Assembly: GCA_011009095.1 (NCBI GenBank)
Contig: VTPC01001020.1
Coordinates: 1-64,000, forward strand
Length of the DNA: 64,000 nt
Direction of reading: 5' to 3'
From: Ignelater luminosus
Lineage: Eukaryota > Arthropoda > Insecta > Coleoptera > Elateridae
Numbering within the stretch: the first letter of the stretch is position 1; each line of letters opens with the position of its first letter. Position numbers and translations under genes: made by a program. This document shows positions 1-13,302 of the stretch, in pieces. The notes under the pieces are model-generated. The model had not been told where the DNA came from. It searched no databases and saw nothing but the letters and a program-made list of their open reading frames with translations.

Positions 1-3000
1 AAATATCACAGATAGTTTACCTAAAATGACAATTCTTTATTGATACACATACTTTCTTTCAACAAAAACACTTGTAACGGTCTTGTTGTGGTTATTAGCC
101 CGCCACATGATTAATTGTACGGTATATCATCTTTCTTCCGTGTGAGACACCCGGTATTTACTAAAGTTCCTTTGACAATTGATATACGCTTCCAAATTCT
201 GGGGGAATGCAACACGCAGGCAGGACAGAAAGATTCGACACGTGAGAGTGTGTGGTGATCTTCACCTAAGAATTGCGAGGAAGGTTTTCTCGTTGTTTGA
301 AAACCCTTTTTTAAAAAATGAGTAAGTTAATTATCTTTTCTTTCATCTCTTACGGGTTCGTTACTAACGATGGTCTCTTTTGTCTCCAGTTTTTTTATTT
401 GGTTGTGAAAAATACGAGTAATTTCCCAAAAATAAAAGTTGCACCCGAGTTGCCCTGCGTGCTTTTCAAGAAGAAAGAAGAAAGAAAAGCTCCCTTTAAT
501 TCAATTTTCTTGTTGACCTTTATTTTTTTGTTCCTATCATTTAAAGTTTTGATAAATGCTCAATTCGGATGTAATTGATGATTATTTATTTTGTGTTTCC
601 AGTTTTTTAATTCTTTCTTTCAGCAAGCAATTTCGATCGAAAGCTGCTGTTTGCATTTTGTGGTGAGACTGATTCATTCCTTCAATTATTATCCGATTGT
701 TAATTTTAATTTGTTTTTTATGTTTATTAAATTTCAGTACACCTAAATAATTTCAAGTTCTTTTTTAGACTTCTCATTTAATTAAATTTTCCTTTCAATT
801 TTTTTAATTTTGCGATATCTTGTTTCCGTTGAAATCTGTTTTACTGGTTACTTCAATAATAAACCTTTACTTTGTAATTTTTACCATCCTTGTTTATTTC
901 AATATACGTATTTGGTAAACTAATATCAGGTGTTTTATTGTAGGTGTAATCTTAGCCGTCCCGCACACAAAGCCTACCCCCTGAGTTTAGCTGGCCTAGG
1001 ACCTTGAGATCCTAGTTGTTTAGTCATATAATTACTGTAACGTAGGTTTACATTACACACTAAAGTTTGTCTGTTGTACTTGTACTTTCAGCTAACAAAG
1101 AACTGGAATTTCTATATAAATACGAACACACTTGACCTTATACCAAACAGTATTATGACGCCAGCAAGTATTCTGTTTTGATAGTCAGCTGTTTTAAATG
1201 AAATACACCACTGATGCTATCTTTGCATTTGTTTCCTTCAACAATGGAAGGAAAAAATAGAAAAATAATGTTATTGCTAGTACATGTCTATTTTATAAAT
1301 TACAGTGTGACATTTAAGTTATTTTCACGGAAATATAGAGGCGAAATTATTAATAATTCTAATAGTAAATAAATAACCTCGAGTGTGTATTAGTAAATCA
1401 ATTTATACTACAACGAACACCGTTTAGATTTAGTCATAATACAGTGGGAGATTAGATTGAAACATGTACGCCAACTAAACTAAAAAAACCAGGCAGGAAA
1501 TAAACTCAAATCAGATCAATGGCAATAAAACAGTTTTAAAAATATGCCAAGGTCAATATGGCATACTTTTGTTAGTTTACAAAGCAAACTTTTCTTTGGT
1601 TTTGCCTGAATGTAACGCAGCTACTTGTTATCAGAACGGACGCGTATTTCTAGTAATCAAAGGTAACGCGAACGCGTACCACACAGTTTATGATAGTTTG
1701 ATATGCAGGTAGTTCAAGAAGAAAAGACTGTTCGGTACTGCATTTTAGATGAAATCTATTTTTGGGTCAACCTTTAACAGATTTTAGGGAAAGTCAGATT
1801 TTTCTACTTCTGCCATCTTTGGACATTAAATTAAAGCTTATAGGCATTTGGAGACACAATTAAACAAAATGTAGCTCTCTATTCCCTATTACAATAACAA
1901 ATAATGTTAGGAGACTTATTTAGCTTCAAAAGCTTTTGGAAGCACTTTGGGATCTTTCGCCTTTTTGCTTTGTCATTATTGAAAAAGCAACTTAGAATCA
2001 AGTCTACTAGAAACACTGTCTCAGGTCAAGTTTGTTTTAATGTAAATTAATTTACATCAAAATTTTCCATGGCACATAGGGGTGCATTGTGGTTATATAT
2101 GATTCTTGTTTAAATCTGGCTTTTACTTCACTGTTTTGAAGGCTGCAACGGGTTAGAATAGTCCATTGTATAGACGGGGTTGGTTGTTCTATTCTTCTTT
2201 GTTCAATTCACGTCCTAATACAGTTGCGCTTAATCAAGGCGTGGTTTCAGTATTGAGTTTGTCTTGCGCAGAACTTTGCAGAATGAATTAGACCACGACA
2301 GGGTGAACATTTTTGTGTGCCAGTTATTTATTTAATTATCTTTCTGTGGGTTAATAAGACATTAACCATATTTCCGTCTAGTGAAGTGCTGGGATCGTAA
2401 ACATTGTGACCCCCCTTGGTTTCAGTTTCGAAGAGCTATCGAGCTGTAACGATATTTCGGAGACACCAAGTTTTCAATCAATGAAACAACCATCGTTTGG
2501 TGATTATTCTGTTCTAAGAACTCATTTGATAATAATGGATATTTGTTAAGTTTATAAACGCTAGTGTGTATACCGACGTTTTAGTGCTTGCGCATGAAAA
2601 AGATTTTTTCTTTGTGCGCGTTGTTTTCTAATGCAAATAATGCAAGAAAACCGCTTTAGTTTCGTAGATCAAAAAATTCTATAATACTGAGTCCACGCTT
2701 GGTAAAGCCTTCTGTCCAGATTGGATGGCAACCAACTGTTGTTTACAACTTTAGAAGGTATCATAATTTCTTTGTAATTTATTTGTGTATTGTTTGATAG
2801 TTTTTTTTTTTCAAGAAAAGTATATATAACTGTCTAGTTAAGTAATAATGAACAGGTAATGTAAACCAGATGTTGAACCAGTGCCGAGCGTGCTAATTGA
2901 GCTGCCTTTGTTTTCTTATTTAGTAAAATTTTTGAATGTACAGCACGGCTTGCTGTGACTTTGTTTAAACAGGAGCATTGAGCTTGAGTCAGTGTAACCT

Positions 3001-5210
3001 TTTTTGGTAAGCTTGGAGAGAGTTTGAGTATAGAGTGTTCGCTGCTATTACAGCGTTTCAGATATATACAAGGTGTTTCTTGTGCGAAGCCACACCAGCG
3101 AATGTGTTGGCCTTGACTTGGCTTCTGACGCCTAGGAAATTACTGAGGACTTTTATTGACTTTTTATCTTAATTTAGGGTAAATTATTTGCGAATCCATC
3201 CCATCTCCGGCTTCGAGTTGTTGTTAGCACAACATTTAAGTCTGCACGGGCATAATGCCACTTTTTGTGTTTTGCCCACCCGCCTCTTTTGATATTTACG
3301 ACGGCATTCAGATTAAGACAAGGCCCAAAAAACTTAATTAACTATTTTCTAAGCAGAGGTTATGGAAAGCTGCTATCGGGGACGTTCCTTTGAAGAAATC
3401 TATATGCTGTTTGGAAATTACTATGAATATGAGGTGGCATATAAACCTAAAACTTTATCAATTTTAGGAACATAGTAATTCACTTCATACTTGAACTTTG
3501 GTCCATTGAGCCAAACTGCACTTTGAGAAAATTGATCTTCCAACTGCTTCTTAGCTCTCTGTGTAACTGCCATAAAGTCGCCTTCAATTTGTTTATCATC
3601 TCAATTCATCCTTAAGAATTTGTCCTCTTACATTAGTCACAGAAATTACGTTATGGGTTTCCAATATAATTTACCAAATTTAAGTTTTCTATTTTACTGG
3701 ATCCTAACAAGATTCTTCTCTGCAATCTAAACATTTTATTTGACGCCATTGAACCATCCAAACTCTTACCACCTTAAGCAAGTACAGTCAAGATAATTTA
3801 ACCTGGTAAATATATAGTTCATCTCTTCTCCAAAATTATCTTGAAAAAACAGAATTTGGGATAAAACTTATTTCTATTTAGATTTCATCTGTAATTTTCA
3901 CAAAACAACAAAGAAAACAAATTTATCTTCTAAATCCACCAAAATTTTTCAAACAAATATTTATAAATTACTCAAAGAAAATAAAATCAAAAAGTTCATT
4001 CTACCAAAGAATAAAAATACCTTATCAAATAAAAATGACAGCTGTCATAAGCATTTGCGGATTTCTTACGAGAAATCTTCTTCAATTTCTATTAAAGTTT
4101 ATTTCCGGGAAATAATATTTCTTTTTGAATTTTTACAAATGATAGCTTTCAAAAACATTAAATTTATAAAGCGATTGAGGTAACCTTAAAGTTCAATATT
4201 TCTATTCTATAAAAACTCCTCAGAGAAAGAAATTGCATCTTAATGGATAAGAAATTTATTTCAATATCATTTGCATTTCCGGGTCAAATAAAATCAGTAA
4301 AAGCTGTGTCGATATTTCACTCTTGATTTTTTTTATATGACAACTGATAACTCCAAACCATCTTCCTCCATAAAGTATCTTTTTTTGACGGAATGTCTTT
4401 TTGAGGTAGAATAAGAATTTTTATGTGATATGCAAAAAGTTTTATTGAAATGACAAGGCTTATGACAACATAATAACATTTATTTGACTTGATACACACA
4501 ATTTCCAAACTCTTTCAAAGATGTAAGGTTGCACGTAAAGTATCAGAAGTTAATTCAAGATAAAAATTGAATTTTTCAACATGTCTACTCAATTGTCTAC
4601 GTACAATGGAAACTTTTAAAATAAATAACAATCTACGTTCATTTTGACTAGCGCATTACATATTCGTTGATTTTTAATAATTTAGGTTAGAATGCTAAAT
4701 ATCTAACCAATAAATCAATCTCAATTGGCTCAATTATTAAAATTCAATTGTTTGACAAATACAAATAAAATCAATTTATAATTAAGTACAGAATAGAATT
4801 GTAATTTCATGTGTCATTTACGATATGTACAATCTTACTTACTTTAGCTGCAAATTCCGCAAAATAAAACTAGAAAAAGCACAACAGTTTGCATCCGGAC
4901 TTTTTAAGATGATTAAAGACAAGGTCGTACAAAGAATTACCAATCAAGTATTTAAATTTAGTACAGTGGAGATTCCGTCGCTATGGTAGCAATCATTTGA
5001 TTTTGTATTTGAATCTTCGGCTACTTAACAAAAGAACGTTTGGCAAAAACAAGAATATTTATAAAATTGGCAAAATAGATAATGCAGACAGCTCATGGGA
5101 CCGAAGCCCTAGATACTCTAACCGAAGTGACAAACTGGCCTACTTAAATGATAGTGAATTAATAAATGGAACAAAAATGATAGGCTAGTATTTGAGTGCG
5201 TGGACATCCT
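1..5210. other. AT-rich non-coding stretch
   Basis: No convincing coding exon is seen on either strand. The longest open frames are short, low-complexity and without recognisable domains. If the minus-strand exon near 22.7 kb belongs to a gene running left, this stretch could be intron of that gene, but nothing here proves it. Confidence 0.6.
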
Positions 5211-5262
5211 CTTTGTGTTTTGCAAGATATTTTCAAACAGCCTGGGTTTCCCGCTGTTCAAT

Positions 5263-5313
5263 ATGGCAGACCAGCAAGCGCTGAACGGCTATGGTGCGAC
5301 TACAGCTACATAA
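5263..5313 (+). other. possible short exon or uORF, 16 codons
   Basis: A compact GC-richer patch holds ATG followed by 15 codons and TAA. It reads MADQQALNGYGATTAT, which looks like the N-terminus of a real protein rather than AT-rich noise. A plausible splice acceptor (pyrimidine-rich, ending AAACAG at 5235-5240) lies 22 bases upstream. No good GT donor follows before the stop, so it could be a uORF in a 5' exon, the remains of a first coding exon, or chance. I do not recognise the protein. Confidence 0.25.
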
Positions 5314-8300
5314 GACCTGAATTTAATTCTTTCTGTGTTCGCCATTCGTTACAGAGTCAATTGCCATTGACTGTGGCCTCGAATGAAGAAGCCCTTAAGG
5401 AAATGGCACATTGAAAAAGTTTTTCTTTAAGCAAGGAAGTTGTGCAGTCACTTACAACAAGGTTTGAACTGTTAGTGCTTGTATTTTGAGGTTATTTTTG
5501 AGATTAAGAAAAGTTTCTTTAAAAAGTTTGTAACAGTACTTTGTTAAAAAAGGTTGGCAAAAACACCGTCATCTAAGTAACACAAGTGTAATTTAGTTAA
5601 ATGAGTTTCTCAAAAGAATGTAAGGCAAATGCAAATAGGACAGGATCAAGAACACTTCCTGACGTGATTCTGCATCATTCGAAATACCAACCCCTTGCTG
5701 GTGATGTAGCCTCAATCAAGAAAGAAGGAAAAGAATGATAAGAACAACTAAAAGACTATAACGTCATCAGAGACGGAAAGTTTTGTTTCACTCTTTTTTG
5801 CCGTGTGAGCTTTTAGCCTTTCGAAGACGGTTTTCCAAAATCAAAGAGAAAACTCCTGGAAGATAGAAAAAAAGGCAACCACGACACCAAACATCTCAGT
5901 AGTCAAGTTAGCAGATTGTTCTGTGAGATAAAAAACCACGCGCGTAAAGACCACAACACCTGTTCAAGGCTAAGAGTCATTTGTTGCCTCAATTTGATAA
6001 AAGACATTGTGGCGATAAATAAGGTGAGAAGAACCAAGCTTGACTAGACAACTTAATGACTTCCTGAAACTGTAAGAGTCCTGATGATAGTAGAAGTTTT
6101 TTTATGTAGAAGACATAATTCTTTTAATTTTAATATCAGGTTCAATGACAAATAATTTGTGTCTAAGAAATGCGATTGAAATTTTTATACAAGTGAACGC
6201 AGAACAAAATGAATTCTAAGAAACAGAAATTTTGCATTGATAATAATTTTTTCATGTTGCCCCTCCTTGATAAAAAGTTATTAGCCGTTATTGGTTTTCA
6301 AGAAAGATTGACATTTTGCGAGTTGCAAGAAGTATATGTAAATAATTTGAATTATTAATTTCCATTCCCTAAATGTTGTCTTACTTGAAGATGGATTGAG
6401 GTGATTGTTTATTAAAAGTCAAAAGTAAGCAAGCAATAATAAACCGACCTTATTAACTGAAATTCATAAAATTTATGCTAAACGTCTGACATTTAAGATA
6501 TAACGGTTACTTTATTAGGTTCCTATTCTGAATTGTAAAAGGGAAAAATTATTCTTATAAATAGTCGAGACCCGGTTAAGGGAAACTATTCAAATTTTTT
6601 TATCGTTTGCGTGACATACGGTTGTTTGGAAGCAAACGCTTTTCCTAATTAAGAATCAAACACTGGAAAGAGGAAACTCCTCTATCGTCATGCAATGCTA
6701 AAACCAAACGGCTCTTCCTAATGTAAAATCAAAAAGTCAAAAGAGCTAGGTTTAGCATTTATCAGACAATTAGATCTTTTAAAAATGTTTTTTGTTTGTA
6801 ATAAGAAAGGTCGCCGCTTATTAATTTTTCAAGTTTGCAGGCAGACGTTGAATAAAATTCTCTTTAGGAATTTTTCCATTGATCTCATTTCTCTCTGTTT
6901 CGCTGTAATTTACTTCTAAATATATTGCGTGCTGAATGTCTACAACTGTTTACTTGTTCCAAAGAGAGCAATTGTTTTTCTTTCTCCAAGCCCTTATTGT
7001 TATTAGGTGAAGGTAATTCAATAAGACATTGTCAAGAATATGTCGTTTTAGGTTATAGAGCCCAGTAACATCAACTCAGTTAACCTGAAAACTAACAATA
7101 ACAGGTCTTGTGTATTTATAGTAAAGTTAGTCTTGAAAATAATATACAGGGTGTCCTAATGGACAAGAGAATGGTTTGTACAACGTACCAAACGATTTTT
7201 CGACCATACATTTAAAGAACGCTTGATAACCAATTTTTAATTTGTGAGGCAAGGTAGAAAGCTACACATACCAGACTGTACGATGAGATTTAATTCAAAC
7301 TAGGCCGTAATTTTAAAATACTAAGTTTTCTAGGCCTGCAGTGAATTGTTCTAGACTAGTAAGAGTTTTCATATTTATCGGGTATCGCAAATAAATTTGA
7401 CTTTTTGGGTTGGTCGGGCTTGTTTAGCCAAAACATATCAAACACAATAAAGTATTAAACTCTGATATTCTTGATTCTAACCTTCTACTTCTTAAGTGCT
7501 ACATCCTTTACAGAACGTTTGGCAATTCCTTTCCCATATTCATGTTGTGCAGGTTGAGTTTTTATACTCGTACAGTATACACCAGAGGTGTCCAAAAAAA
7601 TTTCTATTGCAAGGAATTCCTTGGGCAAAGCATACCTTGAACGTTTACTAAATCAACCTTCTACTCTTCTATTATCTTTGGATCACTAAGTGTAGTTGAC
7701 AATAAGGTTCGAGTGCAACACGGCCCAATCTAAAGTCTACATTTGGATTTAGATTTAAAACTGGATAGACCTTTCGAAGACGAGCACAAGACGTTTTTGA
7801 TTTTTGACAAGTCGGATTTTCGAAACGAATTTTCAAGCTTTCTCATGTTAAATACAGTCTGTTTCAATCACATAGAGACAAATCAACCTTAGGGTTCTTG
7901 CCCAACACCAAAATAAATTCAAAGCAAAATTTTTAGAATTCTAACGTTTTCTTCAGTTCCAAGACTTTTTTGACTTTAATCAAGAGAGCAATCTACAAAC
8001 AAGCACAACAAAATTTTGTTAGTCTCTAAAACTAGAAGTTGGCTTTTAAACGAGCTGTACCGTGCTTGCTTCTTCTAAAGATCTGTAACTTGCTGAGTTG
8101 CGTACTGCGCTGTAGGAAGCTAGTCTGAAGATACGTACTGATCAAAAGGATCGAGTCAAGATGCTTCAAGAGAAGTGTTGCACATAACAATACACACTTA
8201 TTAGCAGAGTCAAGTAAAGTCAAGAAGCTCAGTTCTCTTCATATCTGTCTGAAATGCTTCTAAGTCTGATTTTTCTCGATGATCTGCTACACAAGACAGG

Positions 8301-10514
8301 CAGGTTGATTGTTGTACTTTGCTCGTATATAATTAGAAAACTGAAAATCTTCTAAATTTGCTTGCTTGATTAGATTTTTCTTTGTTTGGCAGTGACAAAA
8401 CTTTCTCATGTCTGTTCACTCTTTGTTATCTTTCTGAAGTGGTCTTCAAGAAATTTTAAATGTATAATGACTGTTTAAGTTTTATTCTGTTAAGATTTCT
8501 GTTCTATAGATGCAGAAATCATTTTGGATCAGTGAAGCTCTTTAGAAGATTTTTTTCCAATCAATCAGGAATCAAGGTTTGTTATTGAGTCCAAGCAGAA
8601 AACTTTGGTGTTTGATAAGCTTTGATCATATTGAATTATATTCAGATTCTTTGAGTTTTGAGTTTTTTATTTTTTTCCTGCTTCTACTTTTAATTAAAAT
8701 TCACCCAACTGTCATCTGTCAATTTACCGGTCGACCTTACTCTGTGACTTCTTAAACTTCAGTATGGGTTGTAGTTCTGCACGTTTTGCTTATGGCATAA
8801 GGATTTTACTAAGTAAAGATAGGTAATCTTAACGGTTACGAGTTCTTTTCTAGTATTATAGTGGTATTCTCTGTGGTGGTTTTTCCAAATTTACTTAATT
8901 TTGTAATTTTGTCTTAAAAACAGTGCAATATCTAAACCATAGCATCAGTCAACTACCATTTATTGTAAATCTTAATAATCTAACTTTTCCATTGCGTCCA
9001 TCTTTTCAGGCGCGTAAGTATCAAATTGGATAAACCTCTGGAGTAGGCTTGGTTTAAATAATGCAACTAAAGATATTGCATCTAGAAGAAAAGGCTTTTT
9101 GTCTTGAAGAGTTTCTGGAGGTTGCTCATGAGATCATTGAAAGTTTTTCTCATTATCATAGTTTCGTCAAGGTAGAAAAAATGGATTTTTGAATTTATAC
9201 AAGCTATTAATAAACTAGAAGATTTTCTCTTTGCCAATCGTGTAATCAATATAATTATCCTGTGTGGAAAAACCATCTTAATCTTACTTAAGAATACATA
9301 ATCCGAGACAATGGAAATTTCGCTTATCTTCAGAAGCTGTAACGCTAAAGGCTCAGTATGCTCGTAAAAATTAACTTAGTAGTTTAGATAGTACTTATCT
9401 ACTTTGATTAGAACATGCTGTATATTGTAGGACGATATGATATACATACATTCATGGCAGATTTTTAATGGTGTTTGTAAAAAAAAATATTTACAGCCAA
9501 CTATAACAAGATCAAAAGACGTAGTACAATTATAAATTACACAGTTAAATGTAAAGAATGTCTTTGATAAAATCACAGCGGAAATTACATTCGATCCTGT
9601 TGATGCTCAGTAAATCGCATGAAATCCTAACAAAATCCTTCACGTTGAACGTTCAGCTGCAATAGAATCAACCGTAAAGCCTTCTGTGATATTCTTCCAT
9701 AATTTTAATACGTATGCATTTATATTTCTGACGCAAAAACATGAACTCTCAAGTTTTTTGCCTCGTTGTTATTATTTTTAGCTTTAAATTTTGTCTAGAA
9801 TACAAAATTCCTTGAATTTATTTCGAATATAAACCAAGGAAATCAAAGATTCTAAAAACGCAGGTGGATTATTTAGAGCAACAAAATCTTTATTGCGTGA
9901 TTTTTGTTTTGATCCGAATACAAATGAGCTATTTTATCTGACAATAAAATTTTCACAACAGAACAAAAGGCTTGAAATATAAATTACTGTTTCGTCTACT
10001 GAATGAATACCTACATATTTGTATATTTTATTTCCTTTGTTGACATATTTATAGAATCTCGATAAAATAATGACGAATTTATATTGTAATTTATTCATGC
10101 CTAATTAAAGAAGGCTTTACCAAATGGATTGTAATGGTATCACCTGATTTTGAATTGTAAATTCATACATATGTACGTACAAAGTGTGCAAAGAAATGAA
10201 AACAATTTTAATTTTTGGAAAACGTTTGTATGTTTAGTGTTGATAAAGCTTAAGGTCAAAACCGTTAAGCTCAAAAATTCAATTACAGTGACTCTTATGA
10301 ATATACAGTACTTACATACTCACTTATCTTCAAAAGCTATTAGCATGCCTAGATTTCCATTAAAGCAATGCAAAAGAGAATTCGTTGCAATTCTTTTTGG
10401 GAACAAAACATTTCTTTTATCTAATAAAAACAGAAAGGATTTTATAAACAAAGCTCTTCAAAATTTGGAAAATTGTGTCTGCCGTAACGCTATGGATTCC
10501 TCATTTTATAACTA
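5314..10514. other. non-coding stretch
   Basis: AT-rich sequence with no supported gene. One CAGGGTGTCC terminus preceded by TATA lies at about 7144-7155, resembling the ends of the inverted-repeat elements further right, but no partner end was found. The open frame at 10150-10515 (121 codons) has no recognisable domain and runs up to the insertion point of the transposon at 10515, so I do not call it a gene. Confidence 0.55.
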
Positions 10515-10545
10515 AAGGGTTTTCCAATAAGAGGTGTTATTTTGA
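10515..10545 (+). repeat. left terminal inverted repeat of DD41D element
   Basis: Starts AAGGGTTTTCCAATAAGAGG and is the exact reverse complement of 11789-11819 over 31 bases. Beyond base 31 the two arms diverge. Confidence 0.95.
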
Positions 10546-10628
10546 ATAGCCCGCTATTTCGGTAGATGTCACTTTTGAAGCTATCATTTTTTGACATTTG
10601 ACAAGTAGAAACTACGCCATTAATAAAT

Positions 10629-11714
10629 ATGGAACGATACACGCTTCAACAACGCATTGAAATTATTAAAATTCACTATAAAAATGGTGAAAATTTGGCA
10701 GAGACGGTTCGTAAAACTCGAACATTTTTGGGTCACCGTGAAGCACCTTGTCGGACCGCAATACAGAAATTGGTGAAAAAATTCGAGCTCTTGGGACAAG
10801 TTAGTGATGTGAAGAATAAAACCCGTGCACGTCGCTCAAGAACAGCCGAGAATATTGCTGTTGTAGCCGAAAGTGTTAAAGAAAACCCAGGTTTGTCCAT
10901 TCCTCGTCGTTCTTTGGAATTAGCCATTCCACAAACGTCATTACACCGTATTTTGCATAAAGATTTGGGTCTTAAGGCTTATAAAGTCCAGTTAACACAA
11001 GAACTCAAGCCGGCCGATCATCAACAACGTCGTGTCTTTGCTGATTGGGTCGTTGAAATGCATGAAAATGATCCAGAATTCCATCGAAAAATCATCTTGA
11101 GTGATGAGGCCCATTTCCACCTCGGTGGCTTCGTCAACAAGCAAAATTGTCGGATCTGGGGCTCAGAAAATCCAAGAGTTATTGTTGAAAAGTCTCTCTA
11201 TCCTCAACGTGTGACTGTTTGGTGCGGTTTATGGTGCGGCGGAGTCATTGGACCTTGCTTTTTCGAAAATGAGGCTGGAGCAACAGTTACGGTGACTGGA
11301 TTGCGCTATCGAGAGATGATTAACGATTTTTTATGGCCGGAATTGGATGGTATTGATCTGGACAACGTTTACTTTCAACAAGACGGCGCTACGTGCCACA
11401 CAAGCAACGAAACCATTGATCTTTTACGGAAAAAGTTTCCGGACCGTGTTATCTCTCGAAGAGGTGATCACAATTGGCCACCGAGATCTTGTGATTTAAC
11501 ACCTTGCGACTTCTTTCTTTGGGGCCACGTGAAAGAGAAGGTCTACGGCAACAGCCCAGCGTCGATTCAAGACCTCAAAGATGGAATTCGTGAGGCTATC
11601 GAGGACATAGGGCAGCCACTTTGCGATTTGGTTATGGAAAATTTCATGAAAAGGATATTGTCCTGTAAGCGTGGTCGTGGTGGTCATTTGCCTGATGTTA
11701 TTTTCCACTATTAA
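10629..11714 (+). CDS. DD41D transposase, full length
   Basis: A cut-and-paste transposase of 361 aa that would act in the nucleus on the element's own terminal repeats. The N-terminal ~115 residues look like paired helix-turn-helix DNA-binding units (YTLQQRIEII at 4-13; SLHRILHKDLGLK at 104-116) with a basic linker around residues 64-72 (TRARRSRTA). The catalytic triad is visible: D159 in ILSDEAHFH, D252 in FQQDGATCH and D294 in TPCDFFLWG. The spacing between the second and third aspartate is 41 residues, unlike DD34D of mariner or DD34E of Tc1. WGHVKEKVY after the third aspartate is typical of this group. The ATG lies 83 bp inside the left repeat, and an AATAAA follows the stop at about 11740. 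No stop or frameshift interrupts it. It is carried alone, with no cargo gene. Confidence 0.93.
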   Translation: MERYTLQQRIEIIKIHYKNGENLAETVRKTRTFLGHREAPCRTAIQKLVKKFELLGQVSDVKNKTRARRSRTAENIAVVAESVKENPGLSIPRRSLELAIPQTSLHRILHKDLGLKAYKVQLTQELKPADHQQRRVFADWVVEMHENDPEFHRKIILSDEAHFHLGGFVNKQNCRIWGSENPRVIVEKSLYPQRVTVWCGLWCGGVIGPCFFENEAGATVTVTGLRYREMINDFLWPELDGIDLDNVYFQQDGATCHTSNETIDLLRKKFPDRVISRRGDHNWPPRSCDLTPCDFFLWGHVKEKVYGNSPASIQDLKDGIREAIEDIGQPLCDLVMENFMKRILSCKRGRGGHLPDVIFHY

Positions 11715-11788
11715 CGGCATACCTTCCTCTTTATAATGAAATAAACATCCGATCATTTATATTAAAAAATGGCACTTTTCTTTGAATA

Positions 11789-11819
11789 TCAAAATAACAC
11801 CTCTTATTGGAAAACCCTT
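11789..11819 (-). repeat. right terminal inverted repeat of DD41D element
   Basis: Exact reverse complement of 10515-10545, followed by the TA duplication at 11820-11821. Confidence 0.95.
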
Positions 11820-11989
11820 TATATTTCATTCATAAATATCATAAGAAGCTTTTCAAAACAATTTTAGCTATCAAACTCAGGTATTTTCTGGGCTATCAAT
11901 ATGACTTCAGCACAGATAGAAAAATTTTAGATCTTTAACTTTTCTAAGCAGGTCTCATACGACTGTTAGACATCGAGCATGATTTTGGA

Positions 11990-12420
11990 AAATCTAGAAA
12001 GTATCGTATCCTACCCAACATTGCCAGTACTATGTACTGTCTATATTCAAGTATCTAGATACCGTATCTAGATTTTTTGCAGTACCTATATTGTATTCAG
12101 ATACTCTTTTAGTAGTGTCTGTATCTAAATACTCTTAAAAAGTATTACACAAGATTGCCAGTATTGAATAGTATTTAGATGCGAGTATCTAGACACCAAT
12201 ATCTAGATATTTTTTCATTATTTATATCTCAATCGAGATACCTTTCTATCGGTACCTATATTTGTATCTACTAGATGTTTTTATAACGTATCTTGAGTGT
12301 ATCTAGATACAATATCTAGACAATTTTTGCAGTATGTATATCAGCATCGAGATACTTTTTTTAGAAATATTGGTATCTATATCTAGATATTTTTAGAAAG
12401 TGTCCTATCCAACACAGCTA
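11990..12420. repeat. degenerate tandem array of GTATCTAGATAC-like units
   Basis: The segment is dominated by variants of the palindrome GTATCTAGATAC. Longer units recur at about 12048, 12182 and 12297, each reading roughly agTATCTAGAtAC, then tATCTAGA, then a T-run, then a CAGTA/CATTA-like block and GATAC. That is three diverged units of about 115-135 bp. Related bracketing sequence (TCCTAyCCAACA) is seen near 12010 and 12403, so the array may be one inserted repeat. There is no coding potential. Confidence 0.7.
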
Positions 12421-13302
12421 TATATTGTTTGCTGACATTCTTGTTGTAATAATCAACTTGATGAGTCTCTCTATTCAGTTTGTAGAAGTAGAAAATCTGT
12501 TCATTGGGACACGCTGGGACACAATACACAACTCCATGCACTTTTTTCAAATATTCAGTTCACAGACATTAGTTTTCTGAAGTGGTAGCTTCAAGTCTGT
12601 TTCTACCTACCTGTTTCTTTTCAAATACTCTTGGACATTCCAGGTTGATCTTTAAAACTGCGTTGCTGAGAAAAATTATATCTTTAGAGCCTCCGACTAA
12701 ATCTACGAGCTTGTTTTTCAATAGACATGAGATTTGAATTTCAGAAAGGTAGTTTGGTAGCTTGAGCAAAACTGATACAAAATAAGGTGATATACACGAT
12801 TACTTGCAAATAAACACAACATTCCTTTACGATTAACACTTGATTCTTTACAGTAATTTAAAATTCATAAATCGTGACTCTTCAATTTTTCCTTTTCCTT
12901 TTCAATATGGTATACAAGTAGGGGAAGATGAAGAACTCGCACCAAGAACTGCTTTATTGGAAATGTTGTGTTGTGATTAAAGATCCTTTTGGCGTCTTTC
13001 TATAGTTTTAGCTTTCTTTTTCTCATTTTTTATCTAAAATTTAATCAATGAATCAATGATTTTTTAAAAGTTTTACTTAAATCAAGAAGCTTTTGACGAA
13101 CTGCATGTATCTATGTATAGAGTTTTATTTGCACATAACGAAAGAATCCAGTCCCACTAATTTAAATATGTAATTGCAACTCATGAAATGTAATTTGTTA
13201 CTTAATACGCTTCAAAGTGTCTAAGATATTAACCCGTTAAGCTACCAAGTGACTTTAAACAAAATAACTTTAAGCAATTAAATTTACCGGAAACAGGTAG
13301 TA
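12421..13302. other. non-coding spacer between the two transposons
   Basis: AT-rich sequence; I see no gene, repeat end or regulatory signal that can be supported. Confidence 0.5.

Larger units (their letters stand above)
10515..11819 (+). mobile_element. intact DD41D IS630/Tc1/mariner-type transposon
   Basis: A 1305-bp element bounded by perfect 31-bp inverted repeats, flanked by a TA dinucleotide on each side (10513-10514 and 11820-11821), the target duplication typical of this superfamily. It contains one uninterrupted 361-codon transposase gene with short flanks (83 bp on the left, 74 bp on the right between ORF and repeat). Perfect repeats and an intact ORF mean a recent insertion, possibly still mobile. 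The catalytic spacing, DD41D, matches what I recall for the rosa-type lineage from tephritid flies; that assignment is from memory of the spacing, not from an alignment. Confidence 0.93.

Noticed and set aside
7700-7730. GGTTCGAGTGC, tRNA B-box-like
   Set aside because: No A box, acceptor stem or anticodon arm could be built around it.
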